A stretch of 64,000 nucleotides of DNA. It comes from Eonycteris spelaea (taxonomy: Eukaryota > Chordata > Mammalia > Chiroptera > Pteropodidae). The notes beneath the pieces are model-generated. The model did not search any database. It was not told the origin of the DNA and was given only the letters and a program-made list of their open reading frames with translations. A program made the translations under genes and the position numbers. This document shows positions 59,811 through 64,000 of this stretch, one piece after another; position 1 is the first letter of the stretch; each line of letters starts with the position of its first letter. The stretch lies in assembly GCA_003508835.1 (NCBI GenBank), contig PUFA01000167.1, positions 1,116,001 to 1,180,000 of the forward strand, written 5' to 3'.

Positions 59811-60375
59811 AGATAGCTTTGCAGCTTATGATCCCAAGCATCTATCAAATATAATTTAAGTTCTATACTTCAGTTCTCTAATCTAACTTGAAGGTAACAA
59901 TTCTTATCCTATCTCAAATCTCTTATACAACACTGTGTTCCAGACAGACAGGGCTACTTGCTAAATTGGCTGTGAGCTTGAGTATCTTGCACCTTAGATC
60001 TTGTTATTTCTGCCTGGAATAACCATGCCTCATTTCTAACAGTTGGAATAATTCTTTTTTAGGCTAAATGGCACCTTTTAATCTGAGACTTTTACATCTT
60101 CTCAGGACACAGTTAGGATTTAGGTCTTTATCTGTAATCCAGTGAACATTGTATACTTCTCATACAGCCATTATCACAATTTGCTGTGGATTACAGTCAC
60201 TTGTAGATACGACTTACATAACTCGGCTCTCTTACCTAATTACACAATTCTCGTATGACCAATAATGGGGTTTATTTTTGTGTGTGTGTGTGTGTGTTTA
60301 ATATACTCAGTACACTGTGTTAGGTATACTAGATAGATGCTCAGTTAGTATTTACTGAATAAATAAATGTTTGTG
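59811..60375 (+). repeat. L2 LINE 3' end, sense
   Basis: 'tgcctggaataaccatgcct', 'ggctaaatggcaccttttaa', 'tacagccattatcacaattt' and the 3' terminus 'gatgctcagttagtatttac' with 'tgaataaataaatgtttgtg' fit L2 up to its very end. A GT array lies at 60,279-60,298. Confidence 0.85.
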
Positions 60376-61785
60376 TTGTGAATTCCAATAATTAGGATAA
60401 CCAGTTTGGGTTTTGAAAACATATGAATTTGAGAAGCTGATGTGGAAATTATATATATATTAATTTAATGAGATGCCTTTTTAAAAAGATTGAGACCTTT
60501 ATTGATATTCATGCTTTAAAATCTTTACATTTGAGGTGTATTTTGATTTTTGAGGGGAGTTTTTGAAGGTGTAGAGTTCTAATATTTTAAATGGGAATAT
60601 TAGGACTATTCAACATGATGGACCATGATAAAGAGAGGGCTCTATGAATCCTGGTGAATAAAAGTACTCATATAGCTAAAAAGCTTTACTAAAAATTATA
60701 GCTGCCATTTCATAATAAACCCAGTCCACAGAGACTGGAACATACAAATATAATAATTGCAAAATTTCATTCTTGAGATTTGGTCAAACATTAGGCTAAT
60801 ATGGTTAATCTGTAATTCTAGGACAGAGCAACTTTAAGCCAAAATTGAATAAGAAGAAGTTTCATGTTCTAATGGTTCAGGGAGACTATTCTTGCTCAGG
60901 GATGGGTTAGGCAAAGATTCAGAAGTAAGATAAAGCTGATGAGTATAATGGTGGTTATAGAATAGGGGTGATTTCTTCCTACTGGGCATGTGTTATGATC
61001 CCTATTTGAGTATTGATTACCATCTATTATTAGATTCCTCAAGCAGTTCTTCTGTGTTTCATCCATATGTATAATCTCTGTCTTCTTTCAGTCTTTTCCT
61101 TATCTTTTTATATCAGAGTTTTGGGGACTAGATTTTGGCAACAATATAATTGGAGAATAGCAGTATAAAACATATTTGTGCTGTTATTTTGTTCATTCTT
61201 AATATAGCTCTTACTTTTTATTGATGCCTTTAGCTTTTTATCACAGTATGCCTTGTCTCTCTTTTTCTTTATCCCCCTTCCCCATCCTTTGTCCTTTTCC
61301 CTTTCACCGGCTTTTTTTCTTTTCCCAGATCTCTTAGTCTGCTAATTGCTCAGGTATTTATTCAGTGCCTTTTGTTCAAAGAGACCAACATGCTTCTGTC
61401 TATATTATTTTGTTTATGCTCAAGACTAATCTAACAGTAAGAGAGAAGGCATCAAAAAAACTACATGCCCGCAATCTTGAGCTGAAATGTGTTTTGGAAT
61501 TCAGAATTTGGGGGATTTTAGATAAGTAATGTAATTTTATAAAAGTAAATTCTGTATTATGTTATATTCCTAGTGGTGTCTGGGCAGCATCCTCATGCTC
61601 AAAAATATTATTATTATTATTTTTAGTGAAACAGTATTAATAAAAAGTAGAATAAAGATTTAAAAGATTCAAGTAAAAATTGCTACCAACTGAATTTTGA
61701 TGCCAAACATATGAGAAAATATATTTTCCAAAAATTTCAGAGCTTTCTGGATTCCAGTATTGTGAGTAAGGGATTGTGCACTGTC
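60376..61785. other. Unique AT-rich DNA
   Basis: No gene or repeat was recognised, apart from a TTA microsatellite at 61,606-61,621. Confidence 0.4.
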
Positions 61786-61789
61786 GTTA

Positions 61790-62235
61790 AGCTTTGCCCA
61801 GATCAGCAGCACTGGTCTCCATTCGGCCCATGTCCCTATGACACTGTGTCTGTGCCCTCCAGTGTCTCATGCATGCGCCTCTGACTCTACCTGAAAGCAT
61901 CCCATAATAGCAAGGGCATGCTTTGCTCCGGTGGGAGATAGCCCGGCAGTTCTGGGATTTAGCACCCCACAGGAGGCAGTCTGCAGTCGCAGATGGGACT
62001 TCCCAACTTCCGGACCCCTCAGCGGGGATAACTCTGAAGTGTGTTTGCTCCCTCCAGTCCCCAGTGTTCCCAGTGTGTGGCAACCCCAGTTGCCCACAGT
62101 GGTAATCTGTTCACTAATCCACCCAGGACTGCTTTCTTTGCCATTCTGCCTCATTTCTCCCACTTCCTTATGGGTGCTCCTGAAATCATGGGCCCCAAAT
62201 AGAGCCGGATCACGGATTAAAGATCAATATCTTTG
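61790..62235 (+). mobile_element. GC-richer LTR-like repeat
   Basis: 'gacccctcagcggggataac', 'tgtggcaaccccagttgccc', 'acagtggtaatctgttcact' and 'catttctcccacttccttat' recall an old mammalian solo LTR, but I cannot name the family. GC content is clearly above its surroundings. Overlapping 98-108 codon frames on both strands follow from the base composition. Confidence 0.45.
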
Positions 62236-62962
62236 TAGACTTTCATGTGGTTGTTAACCACTGTTTTTCTTGCTATTAAATTTCTTAACTTAGAGTTCGG
62301 GGTTTTTATTAGAGTAAGAGGAACATGTTACCAATTTATAGCTGCCGCTGTTCATGTTTATACTCACTGCTCGCTTTCCTGCTGCTGCTGCAGTTTCCTG
62401 TTCCCGCTTCCCAAACAGTGAACCCACTGTCGGTTTGAAAATCTTGGCTAACATTTTAAAAAGCCTTAGCTGATAATGATTTTAAGTATTTCCCCCCATT
62501 CTCAGAGAATGCTTATTTCCTTGCTTTAAGACACAAAGAAATGGCTCTCCAACGGCTAATTCTCTGGCTGATCCCTGGGGAGGTGGCAGGGCAATTTGGT
62601 CTGGAGAAGCCTTTCTTGCATCCTAAGATTTCATCAGGTGTGAGGCTGAGTCTGACCCTTCATTATTTGTTGCTGTAAATGATTTTGTCTTCACTCTCTT
62701 GCAAGTGAATTGCTTGAGTTAAAAGTTGAAGTTCTTGACACAACTTGAAATCCGTTTTTTAAAAAGAGAAATTCGTTTATAGAGGAACTGAAATCATTAA
62801 TTACGTTGTAGCTCCTTATCTTTTTTATGATGCACGTTTTGCTGTGGGTATAGCACTCTAAAACATCTGCTCAATAGTCCGTTATAGCAGCGCAAGAATG
62901 CTTTTACATGAATGCAATAAAGTAGCAGATGCTTCTTAACGACAACTTCCCAATTCATTTAG
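62236..62962. other. Unique DNA, possibly conserved
   Basis: No transposable element was recognised. It includes a CTG-rich patch at 62,381-62,393 and long blocks of mixed composition around 62,500-62,720 that read like conserved non-coding DNA. Confidence 0.35.
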
Positions 62963-63033
62963 GAAACAAGTTGGATCTGGATTTGGTCTTTCCTCCAAGT
63001 GTGGCAACTGTGCAGGCAAACGATTCCAAAGAG
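62963..63033 (+). other. Weak candidate exon (71 nt)
   Basis: Preceded by 'cttcccaattcatttag' (acceptor-like) and followed by GAG and gttaga (a weak donor). One frame is open and reads NKLDLDLVFPPSVATVQ and onwards to NDSKE; a stop follows 12 codons into the putative intron. The donor is non-optimal and I do not recognise the peptide. Confidence 0.15.
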
Positions 63034-63541
63034 GTTAGAACTGACAAATCAAGTCATTCTGTATGATTTTTTAGGATGCTGCAAGTTAGTCTAAAAGCCT
63101 TATCTAATAGCACTTTAATAAAATTAGCATTTTTCTTACGGTGCAAATAATTCATTACCATTATAAGCAACCAAGAAAATACATTTATTCAGTATTACCA
63201 GCATAAGCTTCTTTTCTTTTCTTTGGAAACTTCTGAATGTTGATTTATCAGTAGCATTACAAATAGAAAAAGTGGTTGATGCCCAGGATTGGTAACAGGG
63301 AGACCTGGGGGTCCAGCAATTACAAATCAAATGTAATCCCTTCCAGGAGCCATTTCTGTCACCTCAGAGACAAGTGATGAAGCACTGGCGGTATCTACAT
63401 GCCCCTTTGCACCAACCGTGGCAGGGCCGGCCTTCTCAGTACAGAGGGGGCTTTTCCAGAGAGGGGTATGTCTGAAGGGTGCCAGAGAAACCACTGCTGC
63501 TGTCCCCCACCCTCCCTGCCATGTCCTGTTCTCTGTTACAG
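63034..63541. other. Unique DNA between two exon candidates
   Basis: No transposable element was recognised. Frames of 60-75 codons at 63,136-63,330 and 63,399-63,623 have no recognised similarity. Confidence 0.35.
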
Positions 63542-63635
63542 AAACTGCGCGGTCAGTGATTCCTTCCGATTTCCCTGTTCAGGGCAAAGACTCTTGGCAG
63601 GATTAACATGCCCTGGCCTGTAACATTTACTACTG
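63542..63635 (+). other. Candidate non-coding or 5' UTR exon (94 nt)
   Basis: A long pyrimidine-rich tract ends 'tgttctctgttacag' (strong acceptor) and the interval ends CTG followed by gtaagtgt (strong donor). All three frames are stopped, so it could only be a UTR or lncRNA exon. An ATG at 63,608 would read MPWPVTFTT into the donor, in a weak start context. No transcript evidence is available here. Confidence 0.25.
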
Positions 63636-64000
63636 GTAAGTGTATCAGGTCCCTTTCCTTGAAGATCAGATTAGAAGGGTTGAATTTGGGAGCTTTGTGT
63701 CAAAGAGGAAAACACAGTCATGAAAAGCTAGATGTAGGGGATCTTCAAGATCCATTTTTCCTTCTTCATAATTTTGTTTAACAATTGTCTGAGTCAGCAT
63801 AGAGTCTTTAAAATGGATGGATGCATGCACCCAGAGGTCGTGAAAAACAATTCACTGAGACGGGGGAAATAACATTAGGATGGCTATTTTTGTTTTTTAA
63901 TGAAGCTTTACTAATATTTAAACATGGACTCATGCTGGCTCTTCATGCAGTTCATTTGTCAGAAGACCAGGTGTCGCATATGTTACTCAAGACATCTGAA
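63636..64000. other. Unique DNA at the window end
   Basis: No gene or repeat was recognised. Confidence 0.4.

Noticed and set aside
61787..62257. Overlapping 98-108 codon frames on both strands
   Set aside because: They lie in a GC-richer LTR-like repeat where stop codons are rarer. Frames on both strands argue for composition, not coding.

Overview
The window looks like ordinary non-coding DNA from a placental mammal. It is AT-rich and CpG-poor and has no long open reading frame. It is littered with old mammalian transposable elements: L2, MIR, L1M-type fragments, hAT-Charlie MITEs and MaLR-like LTRs. The youngest-looking insertion, a 5'-truncated L1 at 13,255-13,952, has a 3' end that resembles, from memory, bat (Chiroptera) L1 consensus sequences. 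No Alu, B1/B2, carnivore tRNA-Lys SINE or ruminant SINE/BovB copy was seen. A bat or another laurasiatherian with few recent SINEs fits best; this is inference, not proof.

Layout. 1-5 kb: unique DNA with two antisense L1M 3'-end fragments. 5-7.5 kb: two adjacent MER5-like MITEs, a MIR and two LTR-type repeats. 7.5-13.2 kb: mostly unique, with L1M scraps, a Charlie-type DNA transposon (11.5-12.0 kb) and a possible cassette exon (8,696-8,803). 13.2-14 kb: the L1 with a perfect target-site duplication. 14-26 kb: mostly unique with scattered L2, MIR and one MITE. 26-35.4 kb: the densest repeat block, with LTR-like repeats, an L2 split by other repeats, a 2-kb L1, an antisense LINE split by a hAT MITE, and an L1M 3' UTR. 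35.4-43 kb: unusually repeat-poor. 43-47 kb: an L1M fragment followed by unique DNA with a CRE-like inverted repeat and a patch that keeps its CpGs. 47-61 kb: three L2-rich blocks separated by unique DNA. 61.8-64 kb: an LTR-like GC-richer repeat, then unique sequence with two further splice-site-bounded exon candidates.

No gene can be called with confidence. The window is either a gene desert or part of a very long intron. Three short intervals bounded by plausible splice sites are offered as weak exon candidates. I found no tRNA, rRNA, CRISPR array or complete transposon gene, and nothing that supports a novel biological system. The observations worth following are insertion histories, local sequence anomalies and possible regulatory elements.
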